A stretch of DNA of 64,000 nucleotides from Faecalibacterium sp. I4-3-84. Its GTDB lineage: Bacteria; Bacillota; Clostridia; Oscillospirales; Ruminococcaceae. Each line of letters opens with the position of its first letter. Position 1 is the stretch's first letter. The position numbers and the translations under genes were made by a program. The stretch is taken from contig NZ_CP094466.1 in assembly GCF_023347255.1 (NCBI RefSeq), forward strand, positions 2,418,001 to 2,482,000, read 5' to 3'. This document shows, piece after piece, positions 1-12,693 of the stretch. Below the pieces are notes generated by a model. The model did not search any database and was not told where the DNA came from. It worked only from the letters and a program-made list of their open reading frames with translations.

Positions 1-2118
1 GGCAGCTTCTGGCACCTGCTGTACCCGGTCAAGGAGACCGGCGAGATGCTGGAGCTGGCTACTACCCGTCCCGAGACCATGCTGGGCGATACCGCTGTTG
101 CCATCAACGGCGATGACCCCCGCTATGCCCATCTGCACGGCTGCCATGTGGTGCTGCCCCTGCTGAACAAGGAGATCCCCATTGTGTGCGACGAGCACGC
201 CGACATGACCAAGGGCACCGGTGTGGTCAAGATCACCCCCGCCCACGACCCTAACGACTTTGAAGTGGGTCTGCGCCACGACCTGCCCATCGTGCGTGTG
301 TTCACCTACGACGGCCACATGACCGGTGCTGCCGACAAGGCTGCTGCCGATGCCCTGTTCGCCGCCGGCAAGAACGCCATCAATGAGCCGGAGGTGCTGG
401 ACTGCGGCAAGTACGCCGGCATGACCACCCTCGAGGCCCGCAAGGCCATTCTGGCCGATCTGGAAGCAGGCGGCTTCCTGAAGGAAATCGAGCCCCTCAA
501 GCACGAGGTGGGCACCTGCTACCGCTGCCACTCCACCATCGAGCCCATGGTGTCCAAACAGTGGTTCGTCAAGATGGAGCCGCTGGCAAAGCCCGCCATC
601 GAGAGCGTGGAAAAGGGCGAGATCAAGTTCGTGCCCGAGCGCTTCACCAAGAACTATATGAACTGGATGAAGAACACCCGCGACTGGTGCATCAGCCGTC
701 AGCTGTGGTGGGGCCATCAGATCCCGGCATGGTACTGCGACGACTGCGGCGAGACCGTGGTGGCAAAGTCCGCTCCCTGCGCCTGCCCCAAGTGCGGCAG
801 CGCAAAGCTCACGCAGGACCCCGATACGCTGGATACCTGGTTCTCCTCCGCTCTGTGGCCCTTCAGCACGCTGGGCTGGCCCAATGAGGAGAGCGAAGAC
901 CTCAAGTATTTCTACCCCACCAACACCCTCGTTACCGGCTACGATATCATCGGCTTCTGGGTCAGCCGCATGATCTTCTCCGGTCTGGCCTACACCGGCA
1001 AGGCACCCTTCAGCACTGTCTGCATCCACGGTATCGTGCGCGACAGTCAGGGCCGCAAGATGTCCAAGAGTCTGGGCAACGGCATCGACCCGCTGGAAGT
1101 CATTGCCCAGTACGGCGCAGATGCCCTGCGCTTTATGCTGGTGGATGGCTCCACCCCGGGCAACGACATGCGTTATATCGAAAAGAAGGTGGAGGCTGCC
1201 CGCAACTTTGCCAATAAGCTGTGGAATGCTACCCGCTTTGTGCTGATGAACCTGCCCGAGGACTTTACCCCGGGCCTGCCCAGTGAGGACAAGCTGGACA
1301 TGAGCGACAAGTGGGTGCTCACCAAGCTGAATCAGGTGGCCGGTGCCATGACCGACAACCTCGACCACTACGAGATGGGTCTGGCCGCCGCCAAGATCAA
1401 CAGCTTTATCTGGGATGTCTACTGTGACTGGTTCATCGAGATCGCAAAGCCCCGCCTGAACTCCGGCGATGCCGAGCAGGCCGACACCGCCCGCCGTGTG
1501 CTGGTGTATGTGCTGGACAAGGCCCTCAAGCTGCTGCATCCCTTCATGCCCTTCATCACCGAGGAACTGTATCAGGCTCTGCCCGGCTCTGCCGAGACCA
1601 TCATGACCCAGAGCTGGCCCACCTTTGACGAAGCTCACAACTGGGCCGACGAAGAGGAAGCTTTTGAAAAGGTTATGGACTACATCAAGGCCGTGCGTAC
1701 CATGCGCACCGAGATGAATGTCCACCCCGCCAAAAAGACCAGCATGATCATTGAGACCGCCGACGCAGCACCCTTCCAGAAGGCACAGGTCTATCTGGCA
1801 AAGTTCGCCTTTGCCACCGACGTGACCTTTACCGAGAAGTACGAGGGCAGCACCGACGGCATGGTGCAGGTGTCCACCCACGCCGCCCGCGGTTTCATCC
1901 CCATGATGGAGCTGATCGACCGCGACAAGGAACTGGCCCGCCTGAACAAGGAAAAGGCCAAGGCCGAAAAGGAAATGGCCATGTTCGCGAACCAGCTGAA
2001 CAACCCCAAGTTCGTGGAGCGCGCCCCGGCGGCACTGGTGGAGGAGATCCGCAATAAGTACGCCAAGAGCCAGGATAAGCTGGCCAACATCGAGCAGAGC
2101 ATCAAGGCTCTGGGCTGA
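1..2118 (+). CDS. valS: Valyl-tRNA synthetase, 3' part
   Basis: Class I aminoacyl-tRNA synthetase that charges tRNA-Val in the cytoplasm. The reading frame is open from base 1, so the N-terminal part (HIGH motif) lies outside the window and the ATG at 46 is internal. Visible are the editing domain, a Cys-rich zinc-like patch (CDDCG...CPKCG), the class I signature KMSKS (in GRKMSKSLGN), the anticodon-binding domain with NKLWNATRF, and the C-terminal coiled-coil arm (about the last 65 residues, rich in Lys/Glu) typical of ValRS. It stops 1 nt before the next gene's TTG start, so it leads a short run of same-strand genes. Confidence 0.97.
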   Translation, partial: GSFWHLLYPVKETGEMLELATTRPETMLGDTAVAINGDDPRYAHLHGCHVVLPLLNKEIPIVCDEHADMTKGTGVVKITPAHDPNDFEVGLRHDLPIVRVFTYDGHMTGAADKAAADALFAAGKNAINEPEVLDCGKYAGMTTLEARKAILADLEAGGFLKEIEPLKHEVGTCYRCHSTIEPMVSKQWFVKMEPLAKPAIESVEKGEIKFVPERFTKNYMNWMKNTRDWCISRQLWWGHQIPAWYCDDCGETVVAKSAPCACPKCGSAKLTQDPDTLDTWFSSALWPFSTLGWPNEESEDLKYFYPTNTLVTGYDIIGFWVSRMIFSGLAYTGKAPFSTVCIHGIVRDSQGRKMSKSLGNGIDPLEVIAQYGADALRFMLVDGSTPGNDMRYIEKKVEAARNFANKLWNATRFVLMNLPEDFTPGLPSEDKLDMSDKWVLTKLNQVAGAMTDNLDHYEMGLAAAKINSFIWDVYCDWFIEIAKPRLNSGDAEQADTARRVLVYVLDKALKLLHPFMPFITEELYQALPGSAETIMTQSWPTFDEAHNWADEEEAFEKVMDYIKAVRTMRTEMNVHPAKKTSMIIETADAAPFQKAQVYLAKFAFATDVTFTEKYEGSTDGMVQVSTHAARGFIPMMELIDRDKELARLNKEKAKAEKEMAMFANQLNNPKFVERAPAALVEEIRNKYAKSQDKLANIEQSIKALG

Positions 2119-2119
2119 T

Positions 2120-2632
2120 TTGAGCGGGGAATATAACAGCAGCGCACAGCGCACTTCGCCGTGGGTGACCGCAGGGCGGGTGATCTTTACCCTTGCTCTC
2201 ATCGGCTGCATCGCGTTCATCTTTTCCAATTCCATGAAGATCGCCTCGGTGTCTACTGTGTCCAGCGGCCGGGTGCTCACTCTGCTGCAGGCGGCTCTGC
2301 GCCGTCTGGGCCATCCGGCCCTTGCCCAGCGCCTGACCGACCACATCGTGCGCAAGCTGGCACACTTCTGCGAGTATATGCTGGAGGGCTTTCTGCTCAT
2401 GCTGTGTATGCGGGCGTATACCCGGCAGTATATCTGGCACATCAGCGTGCCCATGCTGGGCGGCGTGCTCACTGCGCTGACCGATGAGACCATCCAGATC
2501 TTTTCGCCCGGACGCAGCAGTCAGGTCACCGATGTGTGGCTGGATTCAGCCGGTGTTCTGGCGGGCATCCTTACGGCGCTGGTGCTCATGGCGCTGTGCA
2601 GATTGTTGTTCAACTATCGTAATAAGGAGTAA
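2120..2632 (+). CDS. VanZ-family membrane protein
   Basis: A 170-residue integral membrane protein with about four hydrophobic segments. It carries the VanZ family signatures RKLAHFCEY in the middle and DETIQIFSPGRSSQVTDV followed by a final helix. In the family these Glu/Asp/Arg residues sit near the membrane; VanZ of Enterococcus gives low-level teicoplanin resistance, but the function of most chromosomal members is unknown. The only sensible start is TTG at 2120, one base after the valS stop, which suggests coupled translation. The next gene begins 4 nt downstream, so the three genes are probably co-transcribed. Confidence 0.85.
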   Translation: MSGEYNSSAQRTSPWVTAGRVIFTLALIGCIAFIFSNSMKIASVSTVSSGRVLTLLQAALRRLGHPALAQRLTDHIVRKLAHFCEYMLEGFLLMLCMRAYTRQYIWHISVPMLGGVLTALTDETIQIFSPGRSSQVTDVWLDSAGVLAGILTALVLMALCRLLFNYRNKE

Positions 2633-2635
2633 CCA

Positions 2636-3901
2636 ATGACCATCGAACAGGCAAATCAGTATTTTGCCGCCCTGCCGGACGGTTTTGCCTCCACCGAACA
2701 GCTGCGCGCCGCGTTCACCGCGCCGGTGCAGAAGGTGCAGTTCGTGGGCGTGGCAGGCACGGCAGGCAAGACCGTGACGGCCCGCCTGCTGGCGGCCATC
2801 CTGCACGCACAGGGGATCCATGCCGGCCTGTACCATGCCGGGTGCCGCCCGCTGTCGGAGCGCATCTGCATCGATGATGCCCCGGTGGACGAGGGCCTGC
2901 TGGCTCTGACTGCGGATGCCCTTTCCGCAGCCGAAGCCCTGCCGCAGGATGCAGCGGAGCTGGCCGCTGCGGCCAACTGCTTTGGCGCAGCGGGCTGCAC
3001 GCTGGCCGTGGTGGAACTGCCGGATGCGGGCCTTGCGGAAGCGCTGCCCGGCATGCCGGTGTGCGCCGTCACCTCGGTCGGCCCGGACGGTGTGAGCCGC
3101 TCGGTGGAGCGCCTTGCGGCTCTGGCAGCAGGTGTCATGCGCAAGGAAAGCATCTGCGTCACCGCGCCGGAGCAGCCCAAGTCTGTGCTCAGCGAGCTGA
3201 TCGTGGCCGCAGGCAAGTGCGGCTGTGAGCTGGTGGTGCCGGACCCGGAGGATATCACCTTTCTGGAGGCAGAAAAGTTTGCCAGCAAGGTGGACTACGG
3301 CGGATATACCGTGCCGCTGGCTTTTCTGGGCCGTCATGCGGCGGGCAGCGCTGCCATGGCTGTGGAGCTTTCGCTGGCGCTGTGCCGCAAGGGCTTTGAT
3401 ATTACCGACGATGCCATTCTGGAAGGTCTGGCTGCGGTGGAGAACCGCAGCAGCATCCGGGTCATCTCGCAGCGCCCACTCATCATTCTGGATGCCTGCC
3501 GCACCCCGCAGCAGGCAGCAGCCTTGCTGCGGGTGCTCAACATGGCCAAGGTGCGCCATATGAGCGCCATCATCGGTCTGGCAGAGGAGGAGGGAGCCGA
3601 AGCGTTCTTCTCCGCACTGGAGACCGGCCTGACCCCTGAGGAGCAGAAAAAGGATAAGTCCACCATGCCCGGCATGAGTGAGAACCCCTTTGATAAGGTG
3701 TATCTTGTCACCCCGGCAGGCGGCGATGACGAGATGACGGCCCGTTTGACCGAAAAGGCAAAATATCATTTTGATGCCGAGATGTGCACCAGCATTGCCG
3801 AAGCAGTGGAGCTGGCTCATGCCAACACCCGCCGCGGCCTGCTGGTCTGCGGCGGCGAAGCTGCCGCGCTGGAAGCGGCTGAACTGCTGGTGAACAACTG
3901 A
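2636..3901 (+). CDS. Degenerate folylpolyglutamate synthase-like (Mur ligase family) protein
   Basis: A 421-residue protein at the position next to valS where folC lies in many Firmicutes. It keeps the Mur-ligase fold outline: a P-loop (GVAGTAGKTVTA, residues about 38-49), a central-domain region ending in FLGRHAAGSAAMA, and a C-terminal domain with RPLIILDACRTPQQ. In true FolC the P-loop reads GTNGKGS and the last motif reads RP-x-ILDGAHN. Here the Asp-Gly-Ala-His-Asn motif is replaced and the usual glutamate-rich metal-binding motif is not clear. It may be a paralogue with changed activity or a catalytically weak FolC. A terminator follows it. Confidence 0.6.
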   Translation: MTIEQANQYFAALPDGFASTEQLRAAFTAPVQKVQFVGVAGTAGKTVTARLLAAILHAQGIHAGLYHAGCRPLSERICIDDAPVDEGLLALTADALSAAEALPQDAAELAAAANCFGAAGCTLAVVELPDAGLAEALPGMPVCAVTSVGPDGVSRSVERLAALAAGVMRKESICVTAPEQPKSVLSELIVAAGKCGCELVVPDPEDITFLEAEKFASKVDYGGYTVPLAFLGRHAAGSAAMAVELSLALCRKGFDITDDAILEGLAAVENRSSIRVISQRPLIILDACRTPQQAAALLRVLNMAKVRHMSAIIGLAEEEGAEAFFSALETGLTPEEQKKDKSTMPGMSENPFDKVYLVTPAGGDDEMTARLTEKAKYHFDAEMCTSIAEAVELAHANTRRGLLVCGGEAAALEAAELLVNN

Positions 3902-3929
3902 GCCGACACGCTTCCCTAAAAAATAAACG

Positions 3930-3976
3930 AAAGATCCCGTACACTGAAACCATGTGTACGGGATCTTTTTATTTTT
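3930..3976 (+). terminator. Intrinsic terminator after folC-like gene
   Basis: Hairpin with arms AAGATCCCGTACAC and GTGTACGGGATCTT (stem about 14 bp, 9-nt loop) followed by TTTTTATTTTT. It separates the valS-vanZ-folC-like run from the spoIIA operon. Confidence 0.9.
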
Positions 3977-3997
3977 GGCAAAGGAGATGGACAAACC

Positions 3998-4315
3998 ATG
4001 GCAACGGTAAGCTTCAGCCCGGCGGGCGATGTGCTTTATGCCTACCTTGCGGGCGAGATCGATCACGATGCGGCGCAGAGCCTGCGCATCCAGCTGGATG
4101 ATGCACTGGTCAGCCGTGCCCCGCAGACCATGATCCTGGATTTTGGCGGGGTCGGATTTATGGATTCATCTGGTGTAGGGCTGATCCTGGGGCGGCAGCG
4201 CATTGCCCGCACACTGGGCACGGCACTGCGGGTGCAGCACACACCGTCCCAGCTGGCAAAGGTGCTGCAGCTGGCGCGCATCCCCTGCACGGATGCAGGA
4301 CAGAAGGAGGAATAA
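3998..4315 (+). CDS. spoIIAA: Anti-sigma F factor antagonist SpoIIAA (STAS domain)
   Basis: A 105-residue single STAS domain. The family's phosphoacceptor region is present: FMDSSGVGLILGR (residues about 52-64), where SpoIIAB phosphorylates the second Ser of DSSG in the Bacillus model. An AAAGGAG Shine-Dalgarno lies 9 nt upstream of the ATG. It is the first gene of a three-gene operon in the order spoIIAA-spoIIAB-sigF, with 3 nt to the next gene. In spore formers unphosphorylated SpoIIAA frees sigma F in the forespore. Faecalibacterium is regarded as non-sporulating, so the present role is open. Confidence 0.93.
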   Translation: MATVSFSPAGDVLYAYLAGEIDHDAAQSLRIQLDDALVSRAPQTMILDFGGVGFMDSSGVGLILGRQRIARTLGTALRVQHTPSQLAKVLQLARIPCTDAGQKEE

Positions 4316-4318
4316 ACC

Positions 4319-4753
4319 ATGAAAGCGGAAAACACAACAAAGATCCAGTTCGATTCCCTCAGTGTGAACGAAAGCTACGCCCGGGGCGCAGCGGCGGCCT
4401 TTCTTGCCCGGTACGACCCCACCGTGCCGCAGCTGGCCGATATCAAAACGGCAGTGTCTGAGGCGGTGACCAACTGCATCGTCCATGCCTACCCGGACCA
4501 CATCGGGCCGGTGGCCATGAGCATTGCAGTCTATCCCGGGCGGGAGGTGCACATCACGGTGGCAGATAAGGGCATCGGCATCCCGGATATCCCGCAGGCC
4601 ATGGAACCGCTGTTCACCACCGGAAACCCGGAGGAACGCTCCGGGCTGGGCTTTGCGGTGATGCAGAGCTTTATGGATAAGGTCAAGGTCATCTCAAAGC
4701 CCGGCAAGGGTACAAAGGTGCTGCTCATCAAGCGTCTGGCCCAGAGAGAATGA
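4319..4753 (+). CDS. spoIIAB: Anti-sigma F factor / serine kinase SpoIIAB
   Basis: A 144-residue GHKL-type ATPase of normal SpoIIAB length. The N box is visible (AVSEAVTNCIVHAYP, with the Asn that binds Mg), then the G1 box DKGIGIPD and the G2 region ERSGLGFAVMQSFMD. In the family it binds and inhibits sigma F in the ATP form and phosphorylates SpoIIAA. It sits between its two partners; the start is 3 nt after the spoIIAA stop, with AGGAGG overlapping the upstream coding end. Confidence 0.95.
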   Translation: MKAENTTKIQFDSLSVNESYARGAAAAFLARYDPTVPQLADIKTAVSEAVTNCIVHAYPDHIGPVAMSIAVYPGREVHITVADKGIGIPDIPQAMEPLFTTGNPEERSGLGFAVMQSFMDKVKVISKPGKGTKVLLIKRLAQRE

Positions 4754-4780
4754 TACATAACAGGAAAGGCAGGCAGGAGC

Positions 4781-5452
4781 ATGGTATCGGATAAGACCCG
4801 GCGGGACGCATTCATTGAGCAGAATCTGGGGCTGGTGCACGCCTGCGCCGGGCGCTTCCGCGGGCGGGGCATAGAGTACGATGACCTGTACAGTGCCGGA
4901 TGCATGGGACTTGTAAAAGCCTGCGATAATTTTGATGAGAGCCGCGGCGTATGCTTTTCTACCTATGCAGTTCCGGTAATTTTAGGCGAGATCAAAAAGC
5001 TGTTCCGGGACAGCGGCACAGTCAAGGTGAGCCGCTCCTTAAAAGAATTGGGGATGCGCGTACAGGCGGCACGGGAGCATCACATGAAAGTGTGCGGTAC
5101 GGAGCCGACCCTTTCTCAGCTGGCGGAAGAATTGAATGAACCTACAGAGAACATCACACTTGCCATTCAGGCGGCACAGCCCGCCATGAGCCTGACCCCG
5201 GAAAATGAAGAAGAGGACCGGCAGATGGATATTCCAGTAGAATCCCCGGAAGAAGCATTGGCAGAACGTATCAGTCTGGAAGAGGTGCTTCACGCTTTGC
5301 CGGAACAGGACAGGCAATTGATCCGCCTGCGGTTTTATGGCAACAAGACCCAGAGTGAAACTGCAAAGGTGCTGCATACCACACAGGTGCAGATCTCCCG
5401 GCGGGAACGCAAGATACTGGTGCAGCTGCGCCGCCGACTTTTAGAAGATTAG
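4781..5452 (+). CDS. sigF: RNA polymerase sigma-F factor (SpoIIAC)
   Basis: A 223-residue sigma-70 family protein. Region 2 is clear (NLGLVHACAGRF, DDLYSAGCMGLVKACDNFD, FSTYAVPVILGEIKKLFRD), region 3 follows (VSRSLKELGMRVQ), and region 4 ends in a helix-turn-helix with the sigma F-like TQVQISRRERKIL. The gene closes the spoIIA operon, 27 nt after spoIIAB. Length and motif order are normal, with no frameshift. In spore formers it directs early forespore transcription. No good terminator is visible between this gene and the rRNA promoters. Confidence 0.95.
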   Translation: MVSDKTRRDAFIEQNLGLVHACAGRFRGRGIEYDDLYSAGCMGLVKACDNFDESRGVCFSTYAVPVILGEIKKLFRDSGTVKVSRSLKELGMRVQAAREHHMKVCGTEPTLSQLAEELNEPTENITLAIQAAQPAMSLTPENEEEDRQMDIPVESPEEALAERISLEEVLHALPEQDRQLIRLRFYGNKTQSETAKVLHTTQVQISRRERKILVQLRRRLLED

Positions 5453-5534
5453 ATGTCATACTTTCCAGATTAAAAGGAAAAAACTGGGCAAAAAGCCAAA
5501 AGCCAGATTTTTGCGAAAAATATGAAGAAAATGC

Positions 5535-5563
5535 TTGCTTTTTGCAAAAGGCTGTGCTAAAAT
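5535..5563 (+). promoter_or_regulatory. rRNA operon promoter P1
   Basis: TTGCTT (5535-5540), 17-bp spacer, TAAAAT (5558-5563). It lies about 330 bp before the 16S gene in a stretch with no gene. Confidence 0.7.
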
Positions 5564-5674
5564 ACATTACTGTCAGGCGGACGTCCAACAGAATGAAACA
5601 CTTCAGAAGGAACGTCCTAACGTGAAGAATCGATGAGCTTCGACAAGAAACTCAAAAATAATTCAAAAAAGTGC

Positions 5675-5703
5675 TTGACAGCTTATCACGAAAGTGATAA
5701 AAT
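5675..5703 (+). promoter_or_regulatory. rRNA operon promoter P2
   Basis: Consensus TTGACA (5675-5680), 17-bp spacer containing a small inverted repeat (TTATCACGAAAGTGATAA), TAAAAT (5698-5703). It is the stronger of the two upstream promoters. The remaining 5453-5892 stretch is rRNA leader. Confidence 0.85.
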
Positions 5704-5892
5704 AAATAAGCTTTCAGCCGCAAGGCTGAGGCGCACAGGACCTTGAAAATTGAACAATATCGAAAAACTTGTAAGGAACCTTTTAAGTGTTTGGAAAAAC
5801 ACTAAAAACAATTCCAAAAGTAATTCACACAGGACGCAAGCGATTGCGTGCTGAGCGAACAAGATTTAACACTTTAGAAGTGATAAATATCA

Positions 5893-7411
<1,519 letters not shown>

Positions 7412-7524
7412 TCAGGCAAGGACAGGACATCAAAAGATGGACAGTCCTTGGACAGGTAACAAACGAGAAGAGTAGATATTGTTCGATTTTGAGGGCCCTG
7501 AAAAGGGAACTCAATTCCTAATGT

Positions 7525-7600
7525 GGGGGTTTAGCTCAGCTGGGAGAGCACCTGCTTTGCAAGCAGGGGGTCAAGGGTTCGATTCCCTTAATCTCCACCA
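7525..7600 (+). tRNA. tRNA-Ala(TGC)
   Basis: A 76-nt cloverleaf in the 16S-23S spacer with acceptor arms GGGGGTT/AATCTCC, anticodon loop TTTGCAA (anticodon TGC) and an encoded CCA end. Confidence 0.98.
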
Positions 7601-7603
7601 CAT

Positions 7604-7680
7604 GGGCCAATAGCTCAGCTGGCTAGAGCACACGACTGATAATCGTGAGGTCGATGGTTCGAGTCCATTTTGGCCCACCA
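7604..7680 (+). tRNA. tRNA-Ile(GAT)
   Basis: A 77-nt cloverleaf, 3 nt after tRNA-Ala, with anticodon loop CTGATAA (anticodon GAT) and encoded CCA. The Ala-then-Ile spacer order is the reverse of the E. coli order (Ile-Ala). Confidence 0.98.
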
Positions 7681-7887
7681 TGTGATGTTTCTCAAAGTTC
7701 CGGGAGACCGGGCTTTGAGAAACATCACCAAGACGTACCTTGAAAACTGAATAATAACTGCGAAACAAAGATTATAGTAAGTTCTTTTTTAAGAAATATT
7801 ACAATTTCAAAAGGAAGGGTAACAATAATCTTCGTTGGCAAGAGAGAATCAAGAGGATACCAAATGTTCTTGAAAGAACGTTTGAAA

Positions 7888-10720
<2,833 letters not shown>

Positions 10721-10805
10721 ACAATTCGCTTGAGACTCTGAGAGTCAACGAAAAAATGTGAGCAGTGATTATTCAGTTTTGAAGGCACGTCCTTCTAAGA
10801 AACAC

Positions 10806-10834
10806 TGGACAAAGTACAACAAACATGTTATACT
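10806..10834 (+). promoter_or_regulatory. Predicted internal promoter before 5S rRNA
   Basis: TGGACA (10806-10811), 17-bp spacer, TATACT (10829-10834), with the 5S gene starting 16 nt after the -10 box. It sits between 23S and 5S and could drive 5S, tRNA-Glu and tRNA-Lys separately from the main operon. Confidence 0.65.
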
Positions 10835-10849
10835 AGGCCAGTCAGATCG

Positions 10850-10965
<116 letters not shown>

Positions 10966-10973
10966 TTTTATAT

Positions 10974-11045
10974 GGCCCGTTGGTCAAGCGGTTAAGACAG
11001 AGGCCTCTCACGCCTTTAACATCGGTTCGATTCCGGTACGGGTCA
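10974..11045 (+). tRNA. tRNA-Glu(CTC)
   Basis: A 72-nt cloverleaf with acceptor arms GGCCCGT/ACGGGTC and anticodon loop CTCTCAC (anticodon CTC). No CCA is encoded, unlike the neighbouring tRNAs. It follows 5S by 8 nt. Confidence 0.93.
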
Positions 11046-11050
11046 TATTT

Positions 11051-11126
11051 GCACCTCTAGCTCAGTTGGTAGAGCAACTGACTCTTAATCAGTGGGCCCA
11101 GGGTTCGAGTCCCTGGAGGTGCACCA
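11051..11126 (+). tRNA. tRNA-Lys(CTT), integration target
   Basis: A 76-nt cloverleaf with anticodon loop CTCTTAA (anticodon CTT), T-loop GTTCGAGTC and encoded CCA. Its last 45 nt (from the anticodon loop to CCA) recur at 17799-17843 and 39844-39888, which marks it as the attachment site of the following mobile elements. The gene itself is intact. Confidence 0.98.
11082..11126 (+). other. attL core in tRNA-Lys
   Basis: 45-nt direct repeat shared with attR1 (17799-17843, identical) and attR2 (39844-39888, one mismatch). It spans the anticodon loop through CCA of tRNA-Lys, a usual target of tyrosine integrases. Confidence 0.9.
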
Positions 11127-11132
11127 GATATT

Positions 11133-11166
11133 GAACGTCAAATCGTAAGATTTGACGTTCTTTTTT
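11133..11166 (+). terminator. Terminator after tRNA-Lys (element A left end)
   Basis: Perfect 12-bp stem GAACGTCAAATC/GATTTGACGTTC with a GTAA loop, then TTTTTT. It is probably carried by element A and restores termination after the tRNA. A different terminator follows the att cores at 17853 and 39898. Confidence 0.92.
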
Positions 11167-11193
11167 GTTATGTAACCCCGAAAAATCGGGGTT

Positions 11194-11223
11194 TGCACGG
11201 TCAATGCACGGTTTTTGCACGGT
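11194..11223. repeat. Left integrase arm-type repeats of element A
   Basis: Three direct copies of TGCACGGT at 11194, 11205 and 11216, an exact 11-bp period. The same motif and period occur at the right end (17629, 17640, 17651). A small hairpin (AACCCCGA/TCGGGGTT, 11173-11192) precedes them. Confidence 0.75.
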
Positions 11224-11288
11224 CGGCGTTTTCGTGGGAATCCTCTGCATGGGCTGGAATTGCTTTGAAATGCGTGGTAAATTTTGCA

Positions 11289-12677
11289 TCAGGTCAGCAG
11301 AGCCAGACGGAGCTGCGCCTTTACTTCGGGGTCTGCGTCCTTCAGAAGTTCCAGCAGAGCGGTCATGGAGATGGTCGGTTCGCCTGCGGCGGGTACAGCC
11401 TGCGGGCTGGGGCTTTCCTGTTTAGCATAGAACCCTTCCTCAAATTTCCTGCCCAGTTCTACACGAGAGGACTGCTGGATATGAGCGTAGGTGTTCACCA
11501 GCATATCCGCCGTGGCGTGCCCTGTGGTGCCCTGAACGGCTTTCACATCGCCGCCGGAGATCATCAGTTGATAGGTGGCACTGGAATGCCGCAAACCGTG
11601 GAACACAATGCGGGGGAATTCCGGGTGGGCATCCTGCCATTTGAGGAACTTCTTGCGGATCAGCACCGGCTCCACTGCCAGACCATTGGGTAGACGGAAC
11701 AGCATTCCGCTATCATGGTAGCGTGCCGGGTCTTTCATCTCGTCTGCCGCCAACTGATTCAGCCACTTCTTCAATTCCTCTTTCAGTGCAGAGGTCATGA
11801 AGATGGTACGGCAGGAGGATGCGGTTTTGGTGCTTTTCAGGATGAGGGAAGTGGTGCTGCGCTCCAGCTTGTCCGGGAATATCTTGATGATGCAGCCATC
11901 GTCCACTTGGTTCAGGGATTCTTTTCGCACCCGCTGCATGGACTTGTTGATACGGAAGGTTCCGATGCCATCTGCTGCGTCAAAATCGAGATCTTCCGGG
12001 GTCAGACCTACGATCTCGCCCTCTCGCAGTGCGCCCACCAGTGTGAGGTGGACTGCCAGATGCAGGATGGGGTCCTCCATGCTGTCCAGAGCCGCCCTCA
12101 TTTCCTCTACCGTCCAGATGGTGCGCTCCTGCGTAGACTTCTTGGGGCTGTCCACGGGAACAGGGCTTTTGACAAGGATGCCCCACTCTACGGCATACTG
12201 GAAGGCAGTGCCCAGCAGCCGGTGCACCTCATGGATCGTTGTGCCGGAAAGGAAACGCTGCTTCTGCTTTTCGGTCAGTTTCTGCTTCTTGCCCTCGATA
12301 TACGAACCACAGGGCGTTTTGCTCAGGGTCGTGTAGAGGTTCTCCATGTGGTAGGGCTTGAGCTTCTGCATCTCCATGCTACCGATATAGGGGATAATGA
12401 GATTCTGAATGGTGGAAAGGTTGGATTCGTAGGTTTTGGGTGCCCACTTGTGCTTGCTGCACTGTTTCGGCAGCCAGTCCATCAGGAACTCTGCCACCGT
12501 TACCGAGGACGGGATCAGGAAAGTGCCAGCGGCCAGTTCATGCTCGATTTGCTTTTTTCGGTTCGTTGCCTCCTCTTTTGTGGGAAAGCTCTCCCATTTG
12601 TCGCAGCTCTTGCCGTGCTCATCTTCGTAGGTGTAGCGGACGCTGTAAGAGTTGCCGCGCTTCGTAATATATGCCAT
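11289..12677 (-). CDS. Tyrosine recombinase (integrase)
   Basis: A 462-residue site-specific integrase adjoining the tRNA-Lys attachment site. The N-terminal AP2-like arm-binding domain starts AYITKRGNSY and is followed by a SAM-like core-binding domain. The catalytic domain shows GALREGEIVGL (first Arg), HGLRHSSATY (H-x-x-R) and GHATADMLVNTYAH (second His and the Tyr nucleophile). I chose the ATG at 12677 because GGAGGCAAAC precedes it; a longer frame reaches 12740 without a ribosome site. It should integrate and excise element A, and perhaps act on the other att sites nearby. Confidence 0.96.
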   Translation of the reverse strand: MAYITKRGNSYSVRYTYEDEHGKSCDKWESFPTKEEATNRKKQIEHELAAGTFLIPSSVTVAEFLMDWLPKQCSKHKWAPKTYESNLSTIQNLIIPYIGSMEMQKLKPYHMENLYTTLSKTPCGSYIEGKKQKLTEKQKQRFLSGTTIHEVHRLLGTAFQYAVEWGILVKSPVPVDSPKKSTQERTIWTVEEMRAALDSMEDPILHLAVHLTLVGALREGEIVGLTPEDLDFDAADGIGTFRINKSMQRVRKESLNQVDDGCIIKIFPDKLERSTTSLILKSTKTASSCRTIFMTSALKEELKKWLNQLAADEMKDPARYHDSGMLFRLPNGLAVEPVLIRKKFLKWQDAHPEFPRIVFHGLRHSSATYQLMISGGDVKAVQGTTGHATADMLVNTYAHIQQSSRVELGRKFEEGFYAKQESPSPQAVPAAGEPTISMTALLELLKDADPEVKAQLRLALLT

Positions 12678-12693
12678 ACTGTTTGCCTCCTTA

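Noticed and set aside
2546-4066. Long open frame on the minus strand opposite the folC-like gene
   Set aside because: It is an antisense shadow of GC-rich plus-strand genes. It has no family likeness and no ribosome site, and the plus-strand product is clear.
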